The notes under the pieces were generated by a model. It was not told the origin of the DNA and made no database searches. It saw nothing but the letters and a program-made list of their open reading frames with translations. Of a DNA stretch of 64,000 nt, positions 17,681-26,364 are shown piece after piece. The stretch covers positions 6,827,728-6,891,727 of the forward strand of contig NZ_CP054919.1 in assembly GCF_013364235.1 (NCBI RefSeq), read 5' to 3'. The stretch's first letter is position 1. Each line of letters begins with the position of its first letter. Made by a program: the position numbers and the translations under genes. Origin of the DNA: Kitasatospora sp. NA04385 (lineage in GTDB: Bacteria > Actinomycetota > Actinomycetes > Streptomycetales > Streptomycetaceae).

Positions 17681-18949
17681 TCACGGCGCTTCCTCGGGGT
17701 CGGGCCGCCGGTAGTGCGAGAGCAGCGGGGTGGTCTGGAGCACCAGGGCGATGCCGCCCAGCGCGCCGCCGTACTCGCCGAGCGCGGCCCGGCGCAGGTC
17801 CAGCCGGCTGCGGGCCAGCGGCAGCACGTGCGCGGCCAGCGCCTCCTGCACCGGGTCGAGCAGCAGCGGCCCGGCCCCGGCCAGTTCGCCGCCGACCACG
17901 ACCACGCCCGGCCCGACCGCGTTGCACACGGCGGCCAGCACCGTGCCGACGTGGCCGCCGACCGTGCGCAGCACGCCGAGCGCGGCCGGCTCGCCGCCGG
18001 TGGCCGCGGCCAGGAACTCCGCGAGGTCCGCGGACCGGCCGCCCGCCTCCCGGTGCGCGTCCAGCACCGCGCCGACGGAGGCCACCGTCTCCAGGCAGCC
18101 CCGGCCGCCGCAGTCGCAGGGCGGGCCCGCCGGGTCGACCGTGATGTGGCCGAGCTCGCCGGACAGCCCGTACGCCCCGGCGTGCAAGGCGCCCCGGATC
18201 ACCAGGCCGCCGCCGACGCCGTGCGACAGGCGCAGGTACAGCACGTCGCGCGAGCCGGTCGCCGAACCCCACACCGACTCGGCGAGCGCCGCCAGCCGGG
18301 TGTTGTTGTCCACCAGCACCGGCACGCCGAACGCCGCGCCGAGCAGCTCGCGCACCGCCCCCGCGCCGTCCGGTCGACCGCCCGGCGCGGCTGACCCCGG
18401 GGCTGATCCTGCGTCGGACGGCGGGTCGGACGGCCGGTCCGACGACTCGTCAGCCGGTGCGTCGACCGCTCCGACCGGCCCGACCACGCCCACCCCGATG
18501 CCGGTGACCGAGCCCAGGCCGAGCGCGCCGTCCGCGAGGCCGTCCACCAGCTGCCGGGCGAGGGCGATCCGCTCCGGCCACGGCAGGCCCGCCGGGTGCG
18601 CCCGGCTGGCCGAACCGACCACCTCGTGCGCCACGTTGACCGCCGCGACGTGCACCGCGCGCCGGGCGAAGTCGATCCCGACGGCCTGCCCGGCCGCCGG
18701 GTTCAGGCTCAGCGTCTCCACCGGCCGCCCGCGCCGCCCGGTGCCCGCCGCGGGCGCCGACGCCACCACCGCGCCGGCCGTGACCAGGCCGCCGACGATG
18801 TCGTACAGCGTGGTCCGGGACAGCCCGGTGTGGCTGCCGAGCCCGGCCCGGCTGAGCGGGCCGTGCCGCCGCAGCAGGTCCAGGACCAGCTTCTCGTGGC
18901 CCCGGCGCAGGCGGGCCAGCGGTCCGTCGTGGGGGTGCGGGGAGTGCAT
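17681..18949 (-). CDS. ROK-family transcriptional regulator
   Basis: The protein has 422 aa from an ATG with GGGGG upstream (an ATG four codons earlier has no site). The N-terminal winged HTH spans about residues 20-70 (LDLLRRHGPLSRAGLGSHTGLSRTTLYDIV). It is joined to a ROK sensor domain with VGIDFARRAVHV, VPVLVDNNTRLAALAE, LRLSHGVGGGLV and the zinc motif CDCGGRGCLETVAS. A low-complexity Asp/Ser/Pro insertion (about 165-195) interrupts the sensor. It most likely represses the sulfatase/arabinanase operon immediately downstream and responds to a sugar or sugar phosphate. Confidence 0.88.
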   Translation of the reverse strand: MHSPHPHDGPLARLRRGHEKLVLDLLRRHGPLSRAGLGSHTGLSRTTLYDIVGGLVTAGAVVASAPAAGTGRRGRPVETLSLNPAAGQAVGIDFARRAVHVAAVNVAHEVVGSASRAHPAGLPWPERIALARQLVDGLADGALGLGSVTGIGVGVVGPVGAVDAPADESSDRPSDPPSDAGSAPGSAAPGGRPDGAGAVRELLGAAFGVPVLVDNNTRLAALAESVWGSATGSRDVLYLRLSHGVGGGLVIRGALHAGAYGLSGELGHITVDPAGPPCDCGGRGCLETVASVGAVLDAHREAGGRSADLAEFLAAATGGEPAALGVLRTVGGHVGTVLAAVCNAVGPGVVVVGGELAGAGPLLLDPVQEALAAHVLPLARSRLDLRRAALGEYGGALGGIALVLQTTPLLSHYRRPDPEEAP

Positions 18950-19252
18950 GGCCCCCAGCATGGAGAGCGGCCCGGATTTACGTCAATGAGCCGGATTAAA
19001 TGTCATGCCGCCGCAACGCGCGGCAACACTGCGGCCCGCCGCGGCACCCGGACGGGTGGTCGGCGGGCCCGCCCCGCGCCCCCCGCCGGGCCGGCGGCCC
19101 GGCCCGTGAACGCCCGAACGGGCCTGTTGTTAACGCGACTTGGCGCCCTGTCACGTATCCGACTTGTTTTCGGCCCAGCCCGGGGCGGCACCTTGTCGCG
19201 TGCGCGACGGGTGTGGGAGAACGGGAGACCGACGCCGACCCAGGGAGGCCGC
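18950..19252. other. Divergent intergenic region, 303 bp
   Basis: No gene is seen here. It separates the ROK regulator from the gamma-glutamyltransferase gene. It contains two close repeats starting CCGGATT just upstream of the regulator, and an A/T-richer patch near 19125-19180 that may hold the promoter of the rightward gene. Confidence 0.5.
18972..19007. promoter_or_regulatory. Candidate operator for the ROK regulator (direct repeats)
   Basis: Two direct repeats of CCGGATT plus A/T-rich bases and a GTCA element start at 18972 and 18991, a 19-bp period. They lie 20-60 bp upstream of the regulator start in otherwise GC-rich DNA. Autoregulation would fit, but this is inference. Confidence 0.3.
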
Positions 19253-21049
19253 ATGCGTGCCCGTGCCCGTCTCGTTCCCGTCCTCGCGCTCGTCACCGCC
19301 ACCGGCCTGCTGGGCGTCGCGGCGCCCGCCGAAGCGGGCCAGGCACCGCCGGGGAAACAGCCGGTCGCGGTCGGCTGGGGCGGTGCGGTGGCCAGCGTGG
19401 ACGCCGACGCCACCGCCGCCGGTCTGGAGGTGCTCAAGCGCGGCGGCAACGCGGTGGACGCCGCCGTCGCCACCGCCGCCGCGCTCGGCGTCACCGAGCC
19501 CTACTCGGCGGGCATCGGCGGCGGCGGGTACTTCGTCCACTACGACGCCCGCACCGGCCGGGTCGAGACCATCGACGGCCGGGAGACCGCCTCCCGGAGC
19601 GCCGACAGCACGCTGTTCCTGGAGAACGGCAAGCCGCTCGCCTTCGACGACGCCGTCACCAGCGGCCTGTCCGTCGGCGTCCCCGGCACCGCCGCCACCT
19701 GGGAGCGGGCCCTGCGCCGCTGGGGCACCCGCAGCCTGGGCGAGGTGCTCAAGCCCGCCGAGCGGATCGCCGAGCGCGGCTTCACCGTCGACCAGACCTT
19801 CCAGGACCAGACCGCCGCCAACCGGGCCAGGTTCCAGGACTTCCCGGCCAGCCGCGCGCTGTTCCTGCCCGGCGGCCGACTCCCGGCCGTGGGCTCGGTC
19901 TTCCGCAACCCCGACCTGGCCGCCACCTACCGCCAACTCGGCCGCCAGGGTACCGACGCGCTCTACCGGGGCCCGATCGGCGCCGACGTCGTCCGCACCC
20001 TCCAGCACCCGCCGGTCGACCCCGCCTCCGGCCGCACCGCCCGCCCCGGGAAGGTCGACGCCGCCGACCTGGCCGCGTACCGGGTCCGCGACCAGGCCCC
20101 GACCCACGTCGGCTACCGGGGCCTGGACGTGTACGGCATCGCGCCGTCCTCCTCCGGCGGGACGACGGTCGGCGAGGCGCTGAACATCCTGGCCCGCAGC
20201 AGCCGCGCCGACCTCGCCGACCCCGTCCGGTACGACCACCGGTACCTGGAGGCCAGCCGGATCGCCTTCGCCGACCGCAACCGCTGGGTGGGCGACCCGT
20301 CCGCCGTGCAGGTCCCGACCCGGCAGCTCCTCGACCCCGTGTACGCCGCCGCCCGGGCCTGCCTGATCGACCCGTCGCACGCCCTGACCAGCCCGCTCGC
20401 CCCCGGCGACCCCTACCACCCGGCGGCCTGCGGCAGCACCGGGCAGCCCGCCGCCGAACCGTACGAGGGACAGAGCACCACCCACCTGACCGTCGCCGAC
20501 CGCTGGGGCGACGTGGTCTCCTACACGCTGACCATCGAGCAGACCGGCGGCAGCGGCATCACCGTCCCCGGCCGGGGCTTCCTGCTCAACAACGAGCTGA
20601 CCGACTTCGACTTCGCGCCGCTCACCCCCGGCGTCCCCGACCCGAACCTGCCCGGCCCGGGCAAGCGGCCGCGCTCCTCGATCTCGCCGACCGTCGTGCT
20701 CAAGGACGGCAAGCCCTACCTGGCGCTCGGCTCGCCCGGTGGCGCGACCATCATCACCACCGTCCTGCAGGTGCTGACCGGCCGGGTGGACCGCGGGCTG
20801 ACGCTGGAACAGGCCATCGCCGCGCCCCGGGCCAGCCAGCGCAACACCGCCGCCACCCAGGCCGAACCGGCCTTCCTGGCCTCGCCCGAGGCCGCGAAGC
20901 TCCAGGCGCTGGGCCACGTCTTCGCCGCCACCCCGGAGATCGGCGCCGCCACCGGCGTCGAACGGCTCCCGGACGGCCGCTGGCTGGCCGCCGCCGAACC
21001 CGTCCGGCGCGGCGGCGGCGCGGCGGGCGTCGTGCAGCCCTCGCGCTGA
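19253..21049 (+). CDS. ggt: Secreted gamma-glutamyltransferase
   Basis: The protein has 598 aa from an ATG with GGGAGG four bases upstream. A Sec signal peptide ends near AAPAEAGQA. The Ntn-hydrolase precursor is cleaved before the nucleophile, here Thr409 in QSTTHLTVADRWGDVVSYT. Other family hallmarks are GGNAVDAAVATAAALGV, SAGIGGGGYFVHYD, the RSSISPT segment and GSPGGATIITTVLQV. It should hydrolyse glutathione and other gamma-glutamyl compounds in the medium or wall space, releasing glutamate. No linked gene points to a specialised role. Confidence 0.93.
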   Translation: MRARARLVPVLALVTATGLLGVAAPAEAGQAPPGKQPVAVGWGGAVASVDADATAAGLEVLKRGGNAVDAAVATAAALGVTEPYSAGIGGGGYFVHYDARTGRVETIDGRETASRSADSTLFLENGKPLAFDDAVTSGLSVGVPGTAATWERALRRWGTRSLGEVLKPAERIAERGFTVDQTFQDQTAANRARFQDFPASRALFLPGGRLPAVGSVFRNPDLAATYRQLGRQGTDALYRGPIGADVVRTLQHPPVDPASGRTARPGKVDAADLAAYRVRDQAPTHVGYRGLDVYGIAPSSSGGTTVGEALNILARSSRADLADPVRYDHRYLEASRIAFADRNRWVGDPSAVQVPTRQLLDPVYAAARACLIDPSHALTSPLAPGDPYHPAACGSTGQPAAEPYEGQSTTHLTVADRWGDVVSYTLTIEQTGGSGITVPGRGFLLNNELTDFDFAPLTPGVPDPNLPGPGKRPRSSISPTVVLKDGKPYLALGSPGGATIITTVLQVLTGRVDRGLTLEQAIAAPRASQRNTAATQAEPAFLASPEAAKLQALGHVFAATPEIGAATGVERLPDGRWLAAAEPVRRGGGAAGVVQPSR

Positions 21050-21200
21050 TCCTCCGTCAGCCCTGTCAGCCTGTTGGCCCGTCAGCCCCGTCGGCCCCGT
21101 CGGCTGCCGGGTGCTGTCGGCGGCGAGCGGTATGTTCGGACGGGGTGCCCGGCCCGCGCGCCGGGGCCCCGTCCGTCCGCACCGCCGAGGGAAGGCCGCC

Positions 21201-22004
21201 GTGACCGTCCGCATCGCCACCTGGAACATCAACTCCGTCACCGCCCGGCTGCCCAAGCTGCTGGAGTGGCTGGAGTCCGCCCAGCCGGACGTGCTGTGCC
21301 TGCAGGAGCTCAAGTGCGCCACCGACGCCTTCCCCGCCGAGGCGGTCGCCGAGCTGGGCTACGCCTCCGCCGCGCACGGCGACGGCCGGTGGAACGGCGT
21401 CGCCCTGCTGTCGCGGATCGGCCTGGACGACGTGGTGCGCGACCTGCCCGCCCAGCCCGGTTACCTCGCCGAGGACGCGCTGCTGCCGGTGGTCGAGCCG
21501 CGCGCCGTCGCCGCGACCTGCGGCCCCGTCCGGGTCTGGTCGGTGTACGTGCCCAACGGCCGCGAGGTCGACCACGCGCACTACCGCTACAAGTTGGAGT
21601 GGATGGCCGCGCTGCGCGACGCCGTCCGGGAGGACGCGGCGGGCGAGCGCCCGTTCGCGGTGCTCGGCGACTTCAACGTCGCCCCCGCCGACGAGGACGT
21701 CTACGACCTCGCCGCCTTCGAGGGCCTCACCCACGTCACCGCCCCCGAGCGCGCCACCCTCACCGCCCTCCAGGAGACCGGCCTGCAGGACGTCGTCCCC
21801 CGCGCCCTCAAGTACGACCGCCCGTACACCTTCTGGGACTACCGGGCGCTGGCCTTCCCGAAGAACCGCGGCATGCGGATCGACCTGACCTACGCCAACA
21901 AGCCGTTCGCGGACGCCGTCACCGACAGCTACGTGGACCGCGAGGCCCGCAAGGGCAAGGGCACCTCGGACCACGCGCCGGTGGTGGTCGACCTCGACCT
22001 GTGA
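21201..22004 (+). CDS. xthA: Exodeoxyribonuclease III
   Basis: The protein has 267 aa from a GTG with GAGGGAAGG upstream. The exonuclease-endonuclease-phosphatase fold shows all signature motifs: ATWNINSVTARL, LCLQELKC, VYVPNGREVDHAHY, VLGDFNVAPADEDVYD, MRIDLTYAN and TSDHAPVVVD. It removes 3-prime blocks and cuts abasic sites in base-excision repair in the cytosol. It appears monocistronic. Confidence 0.94.
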   Translation: MTVRIATWNINSVTARLPKLLEWLESAQPDVLCLQELKCATDAFPAEAVAELGYASAAHGDGRWNGVALLSRIGLDDVVRDLPAQPGYLAEDALLPVVEPRAVAATCGPVRVWSVYVPNGREVDHAHYRYKLEWMAALRDAVREDAAGERPFAVLGDFNVAPADEDVYDLAAFEGLTHVTAPERATLTALQETGLQDVVPRALKYDRPYTFWDYRALAFPKNRGMRIDLTYANKPFADAVTDSYVDREARKGKGTSDHAPVVVDLDL

Positions 22005-22034
22005 GACCGGCGGGTCGGCCCGCGAGGCTGCGGG

Positions 22035-22076
22035 GCTGCCGGCCTGCCGGCCTGCCGGCCCGCCGGGCTGCCGGGC
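22035..22076. repeat. 8-bp GC tandem repeat between convergent genes
   Basis: About five copies of a GCCGGCCT-like unit fill the gap between the exonuclease gene and the convergent gene on the right. The palindromic GCCGGC cores can fold and may act as a bidirectional terminator. Confidence 0.5.
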
Positions 22077-22619
22077 TCAGAACAGGGCGCCGACGAAGAG
22101 CTCGATGACGAGGGCCGGCAGCAGCGGGTTGTCGTTGGCGTACTCGAAGCGCCCCCAGGCGTAGACCGCGGTGGCGAACACCCGCAGCGGGTCGGGTTCG
22201 GCCAGCTCCCAGCGGCCGAGCCGGGTGCGGCCCACCGTCCGCCCGTCCTCCAGCAGTTCGGTGCGCACCAGGCCGCGGCGGACGAAGCACAGGCTGCGCC
22301 CGTCCGCCTCGAAGCGCACGTAGCGGCGGGAGCGCAGCGGGTTGGCGCTGCGGGCGGTGATGCGGGCGGTGACGCGGGCCTCGGCGCCCTCGAAGTCGGC
22401 CGTCAGCCGGCCGCGCCGGGCCGCCCGGACGGCGCGCGGGCCGGGCACGAACGCGGAGAGCCCGCCGAGCGGGCGGCCGTCGAGTTCCAGCCGCCAGTCC
22501 CGCGCGCCCTGCGTCCTGATGCTGAAGTCGGTCTTCTCGGGCGAGCGGTGCAGCACCAGGGCGCCGAGCGGTGTCGGCACCGTCGCCGAGTCGCTCCTGC
22601 GGAGCTCCGTGAATTCCAT
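22077..22619 (-). CDS. Conserved hypothetical beta-rich protein
   Basis: The protein has 180 aa from an ATG with a run of G about 6 nt upstream. No signal peptide is present. The sequence alternates short hydrophobic and charged strands (ALVLHRSPEKTDFSIRTQG, RYVRFEADGRSLCFVRRG) and ends in a hydrophobic helix LLPALVIELFVGALF. This recalls LURP-one/Tubby-like lipid-binding folds, but I do not assign it. It is divergent from the PadR-ABC operon and shares its promoter region, so it may belong to the same regulon. Confidence 0.65.
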   Translation of the reverse strand: MEFTELRRSDSATVPTPLGALVLHRSPEKTDFSIRTQGARDWRLELDGRPLGGLSAFVPGPRAVRAARRGRLTADFEGAEARVTARITARSANPLRSRRYVRFEADGRSLCFVRRGLVRTELLEDGRTVGRTRLGRWELAEPDPLRVFATAVYAWGRFEYANDNPLLPALVIELFVGALF

Positions 22620-22709
22620 CGTGTCCCCCCAGTGTCGTGAAAACCCCAGGTGGAGGGTAATGGGCGAAGATCCGTTCGTCAGTATTATCTGAGTGTATAG
22701 ACGCGAAGT

Positions 22710-22724
22710 GTACGCCCGGCGTAC
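22710..22724. promoter_or_regulatory. Palindromic operator candidate for PadR
   Basis: GTACGCC-C-GGCGTAC is a perfect 7-bp-arm palindrome ending 9 bp before the padR start. The DNA just left of it (22670-22705) is unusually A/T-rich and probably contains the divergent promoters. Position suggests autorepression of the padR-ABC operon and possible control of the leftward gene. Confidence 0.55.
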
Positions 22725-22733
22725 GCTCCCGCC

Positions 22734-23261
22734 ATGAGCGTTCCCCTCACCCTGCTCGGGCTCCTCGAACGCGAGCCCAGCCACGGCTACGACCTCAAGC
22801 GCGACTACGACGCCTTCTTCGGGCGCGGCAAACCGCTGCCCTTCGGCCAGGTGTACGCGACCCTCGGGCGGCTCGCCCGGGACGGGAAGGTGGTGGTCGG
22901 CGACCCGGAGGCCGGCGACGGGCCGGACCGCAAGCGGTACGTGATCACCGAGGCGGGGGCCACCGAGTTCGAGGACTGGCTGAGCGAGCCGGTCGCCGCC
23001 GAACCCCACCTGCAGACCGTGCTGTTCAGCAAGGTCGTGCTCGCCCTGATGCTCGGCCGCGACGCCGAGCGCTACCTCGACACCCAGCGCGCCGCCCACC
23101 TCAAGCGGATGCGCGAACTCACCGAGGTCAAGCGCTCCGGCAGCCTGGTCGACGCCCTGCTCGCCGACCACGGCCTGTTCCACCTGGAGTCCGACCTGCG
23201 CTGGATCGACCTCACCGCCGCCCGCCTGGACGCCCTCGCCGCGGAGGTGAACGCCCGGTGA
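22734..23261 (+). CDS. PadR-family transcriptional regulator
   Basis: The protein has 175 aa. It opens with the PadR winged-HTH signature TLLGLLEREPSHGYDLKRDYD, then LPFGQVYATLGRLARDGKV and the wing KRYVITEAGATEFEDWL. The C-terminal helical domain (about 95-175) is of the Vir_act_alpha_C type used for dimerisation. The stop overlaps the start of the ABC ATPase gene, a common pairing in which PadR represses an exporter and is released by its substrate. Confidence 0.9.
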   Translation: MSVPLTLLGLLEREPSHGYDLKRDYDAFFGRGKPLPFGQVYATLGRLARDGKVVVGDPEAGDGPDRKRYVITEAGATEFEDWLSEPVAAEPHLQTVLFSKVVLALMLGRDAERYLDTQRAAHLKRMRELTEVKRSGSLVDALLADHGLFHLESDLRWIDLTAARLDALAAEVNAR

Positions 23262-23944
23262 GCGCCCCCCTGATCGAGGCCCGCGCCGTCACCCTCTCCT
23301 TCGGCGAGACCCCCGCCCTGCGCGGCGCCGACCTCGCAGTGGACGCCGGCGAGATCCTCGCCGTGATGGGCCCCTCCGGCTCCGGCAAGTCCACCCTGCT
23401 GCACTGCCTGGCCGGCATCCTCGCCCCCGACGGCGGCGAGATCCACTTCGACGGCCGCCGGATCGACCGCCTCGGCGAGCAGGAGCGCAGCACGCTGCGC
23501 CGCGACAGCTTCGGCTTCGTCTTCCAGTTCGGCCAGCTCGTCCCGGAGTTGAGCGCCGAGGAGAACGTCGCCCTGCCGCTGCTGCTCGGCGGCGCCAAGC
23601 GCGCCGACGCGCTGGCCCGGGCCCGCGCCTGGTTCCCCCGGCTCGGCCTGGACGGGCTGGAGGGGCGCCGCTCCGGCGAGCTCTCCGGCGGCCAGGCCCA
23701 GCGCGTCGCCCTGGCCCGCGGCCTGGTCGCCGAGCCGCGCGTCCTGTTCGCCGACGAACCCACCGGCGCGCTCGACTCACTCACCGGCGAACACGTGATG
23801 GACCTGCTGGTCGACTCCGCCCGCGCCCAGGGCACCACCGTCGTCCTGGTCACCCACGAGGCGAGGATCGCCGCCTACGCCGACCGCGAGACCATCGTCC
23901 GCGACGGCCGCGCCACCTCGCTGAGCGGGCGGGCCGCCGGATGA
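23258..23944 (+). CDS. ABC exporter ATP-binding protein (LolD/MacB type)
   Basis: The protein has 228 aa. The GTG start overlaps the padR stop (GTGA), and the stop overlaps the permease start (ATGA). Walker A is GPSGSGKST (38-46), signature LSGGQAQRVALARGL, Walker B VLFADEPTGALDS and H-loop LVTHEARIAAYAD. The ADEPTGALD form is typical of ATPases paired with FtsX-like permeases that export peptides or lipoproteins, or expel cell-wall antibiotics. Confidence 0.92.
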   Translation: MSAPLIEARAVTLSFGETPALRGADLAVDAGEILAVMGPSGSGKSTLLHCLAGILAPDGGEIHFDGRRIDRLGEQERSTLRRDSFGFVFQFGQLVPELSAEENVALPLLLGGAKRADALARARAWFPRLGLDGLEGRRSGELSGGQAQRVALARGLVAEPRVLFADEPTGALDSLTGEHVMDLLVDSARAQGTTVVLVTHEARIAAYADRETIVRDGRATSLSGRAAG

Positions 23945-26202
23945 TCCGCCTCGGCCTGCGCCTCGCCGTCAGCGGCGGCCGCGAAGCGCTGCTGCGCCTG
24001 CTGGTCACCGCCGCCGCCGTGGCCGTCGGCGTCGGGCTGCTGCTCACCACCCTCGCGGCCGTCAACGCCGTGCACACCCAGAACGGCCGCTACGCCTGGA
24101 TCAACACCAGCCCCACCACCGTCCCCGCCGATCGGGAGGCGGCGGGGACGGCCCCGGAGGGCAACGCGCCGCTGTGGTGGATGACCCGGCGCGACACCTT
24201 CCGGGGGCAGCAGATCGGACGCGTCGACGTCGCCCCGACCGGCCCGACCACCGTGCTCCCGCCCGGGGTGGACCGGCTGCCCGCCGACGGCGAGTACTAC
24301 CTGTCGCCCGCGCTGGCGAAGCTGGCCGACGCGACGCCCCCGGAGCAGCTCGCCGACCGCTTCGGCGGCCACCGGATCGGCATCCTCGGCAAGGACGCGC
24401 TGCCCGGCCCCGACAGCCTGGTCGCCCTGGTCGGCGACAGCCCGCAGGAGCTGTCGGCGATCCACGGCGCGGTCGAGGTCACCCGGATCCTCACCACCTC
24501 GCCCGACCGCTGCGACGACTGCCCGATCGGCATCCGGTCCAACGGCATCACGCTGATCCTGACCGTCGCCACCGGCGCGCTGGTCTTCCCGCTGCTGATC
24601 CTGATCGGCACCGCCACCCGGCTCAGCGCCACCCGGCGCGAGCGGCGCTTCGCCGCGATGCGGCTGGTCGGCGCGACACCCCGGCAGGTCTCGGCGATCT
24701 CCGCCGTCGAGTCCGCGCTCGCGGCCGCCGCGGGCGTGCTGCTCGGCTTCCTGCCCTACCTCGCGCTGCGCGGCCGGGTCGCCGCCGTGTCGCTGACCGG
24801 GTACCGCTTCTACACCTCCGACCTCACCCTGACGCTCCCGCAGGTCGCGGTCGTCGGCCTGGGCGTGCCGCTGGCGGCCGTCGTCGCCGCCCGGATCGCG
24901 CTGCGCCGGGTGCGGATCTCCCCGCTCGGGGTCAGCCGCCGGGTCACCCCGAAGCCGCCCCGGGCCTGGCGGGTGGTGCCGCTGCTGGCCGGGCTCGCCG
25001 AGCTGGTGTTCCTGCTGGTCCGGCACCCGGAGTCGACCCCGGGCCAGGTGCGGGGGTACCTCTCCGCGTTTGGCCTGATCATGACCGGCATCCTGCTCTC
25101 CGGCCCGTGGCTGACCGGCCGGGCCGCCGCCCTGCTGGCTCGGCGCACCCAGCGCCCGGCCGCGTTGATCGCGGCCCGCCGGCTCGCCGACAACCCCACC
25201 GCCGGGTTCCGGGCGGTCAGCGGGCTGGTGCTGGCCCTGCTGGTGATGACCGCGACGATCGGGATCATCACCACCATGACCGCCGAGCGCGGCCGGGTCG
25301 AGGGCGGCCCGCAGTTCGACAACGTGCTGCTCAACGGCCTCAGCGAGGACCGCACCCCCGAGGGCCTCGACCGCGGCGCCGGCCCGCCCGCGCCGCCCGG
25401 GCTGACCGCCGGCCTACTGGCCGTCCCCGGTGTGCGCGGCACCATGCTGGTGCACCCGCTCGACGAGGTGGTGCCGGTCCACGCCGGGGGCGAGACCGCG
25501 GCCTCCGAAACGGTGGCCTGCCCCGAGCTGGAGGCCGTCGGGGTGTTCGGCCGCTGCGCGCCCGGCGCGGCCACTGCCTACCTGCCGTCCGTGCTGGCGG
25601 GCTTCCGCGACTACTCCGGCACCGTGTGGCCCGCCGCGCCCTACACCGCCGAGCAGGTGGCGGCCCTGCCGGTGGTGAGCGTGGTGGTCGCCACCGACGG
25701 CTCGCCCGCCGCCGTCGAGCGGGCCCGGACGATGGTGGACACCGCCTACCCGGCGAGCCGGCAGTCACGGACCCTGGCCGAGGGCCGGAAGGAGTCCGGC
25801 GCCGAACTGCAGGGCTTCCGGCAACTGGCGAAGGTGGTCGTCCTGGCGACCTTCCCGATCGCGGGCTGCAGCCTCGCGGTCAGCGTCGCCGCCGCGCTCG
25901 GCGAGCGCAAGCGGCCGTTCAGCCTGCTGCGGCTCAGCGGAGTGCCGCTGGCGATGCTGCGCCGGGTGGTGCTGATGGAGTCCGCGGTGCCGCTGCTGGC
26001 GGTCTCGGCGCTGGCGATCGGCACCGGGCTGCTGGCCGCCGACCTGTTCCTGCGCTCCCAGTTGCAGTACACGCTGCACTCGCTCGGCGCCGGCTACTAC
26101 CTGGCGGTCGCGGGCGGGCTGGCCGGGGCGCTGGCGGTCATCGGCGCCACCCTGCCGCTGCTGCGCCGGATCACCGGCCCGGAGACCGCCCGCAACGAGT
26201 AG
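23941..26202 (+). CDS. FtsX-like ABC permease
   Basis: The protein has 753 aa. An N-terminal helix (about 14-38) is followed by an outer domain to about residue 195, a first FtsX block with three helices (LTVATGALVFPLLILIGTATRL onward, about 200-320), a middle pair of helices near 340-385, and a second outer domain. A final FtsX block of three helices runs from about 640 to 745. It carries the conserved RRFAAMRLVGATPRQV and KRPFSLLRLSGVPLAMLRR loops. It is translationally coupled to its ATPase. Long FtsX permeases of this type often confer resistance to peptides or antibiotics; the substrate here is not known. Confidence 0.9.
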   Translation: MIRLGLRLAVSGGREALLRLLVTAAAVAVGVGLLLTTLAAVNAVHTQNGRYAWINTSPTTVPADREAAGTAPEGNAPLWWMTRRDTFRGQQIGRVDVAPTGPTTVLPPGVDRLPADGEYYLSPALAKLADATPPEQLADRFGGHRIGILGKDALPGPDSLVALVGDSPQELSAIHGAVEVTRILTTSPDRCDDCPIGIRSNGITLILTVATGALVFPLLILIGTATRLSATRRERRFAAMRLVGATPRQVSAISAVESALAAAAGVLLGFLPYLALRGRVAAVSLTGYRFYTSDLTLTLPQVAVVGLGVPLAAVVAARIALRRVRISPLGVSRRVTPKPPRAWRVVPLLAGLAELVFLLVRHPESTPGQVRGYLSAFGLIMTGILLSGPWLTGRAAALLARRTQRPAALIAARRLADNPTAGFRAVSGLVLALLVMTATIGIITTMTAERGRVEGGPQFDNVLLNGLSEDRTPEGLDRGAGPPAPPGLTAGLLAVPGVRGTMLVHPLDEVVPVHAGGETAASETVACPELEAVGVFGRCAPGAATAYLPSVLAGFRDYSGTVWPAAPYTAEQVAALPVVSVVVATDGSPAAVERARTMVDTAYPASRQSRTLAEGRKESGAELQGFRQLAKVVVLATFPIAGCSLAVSVAAALGERKRPFSLLRLSGVPLAMLRRVVLMESAVPLLAVSALAIGTGLLAADLFLRSQLQYTLHSLGAGYYLAVAGGLAGALAVIGATLPLLRRITGPETARNE

Positions 26203-26364
26203 CACTCCCGGCCGCGCGGTCGTTCGGGTCCGGAGCATCGGTCGGACCCGAACGGCCTTGCGGGTTCGCCGGGCCGGGCGGTGCTGCCTAGCGTGGTCGG
26301 CAACCGGGTGCAGCGGTGCGAACACGGAGCCGCTGCCCCAACCCCGACCCCCTGGAGGTACGGC

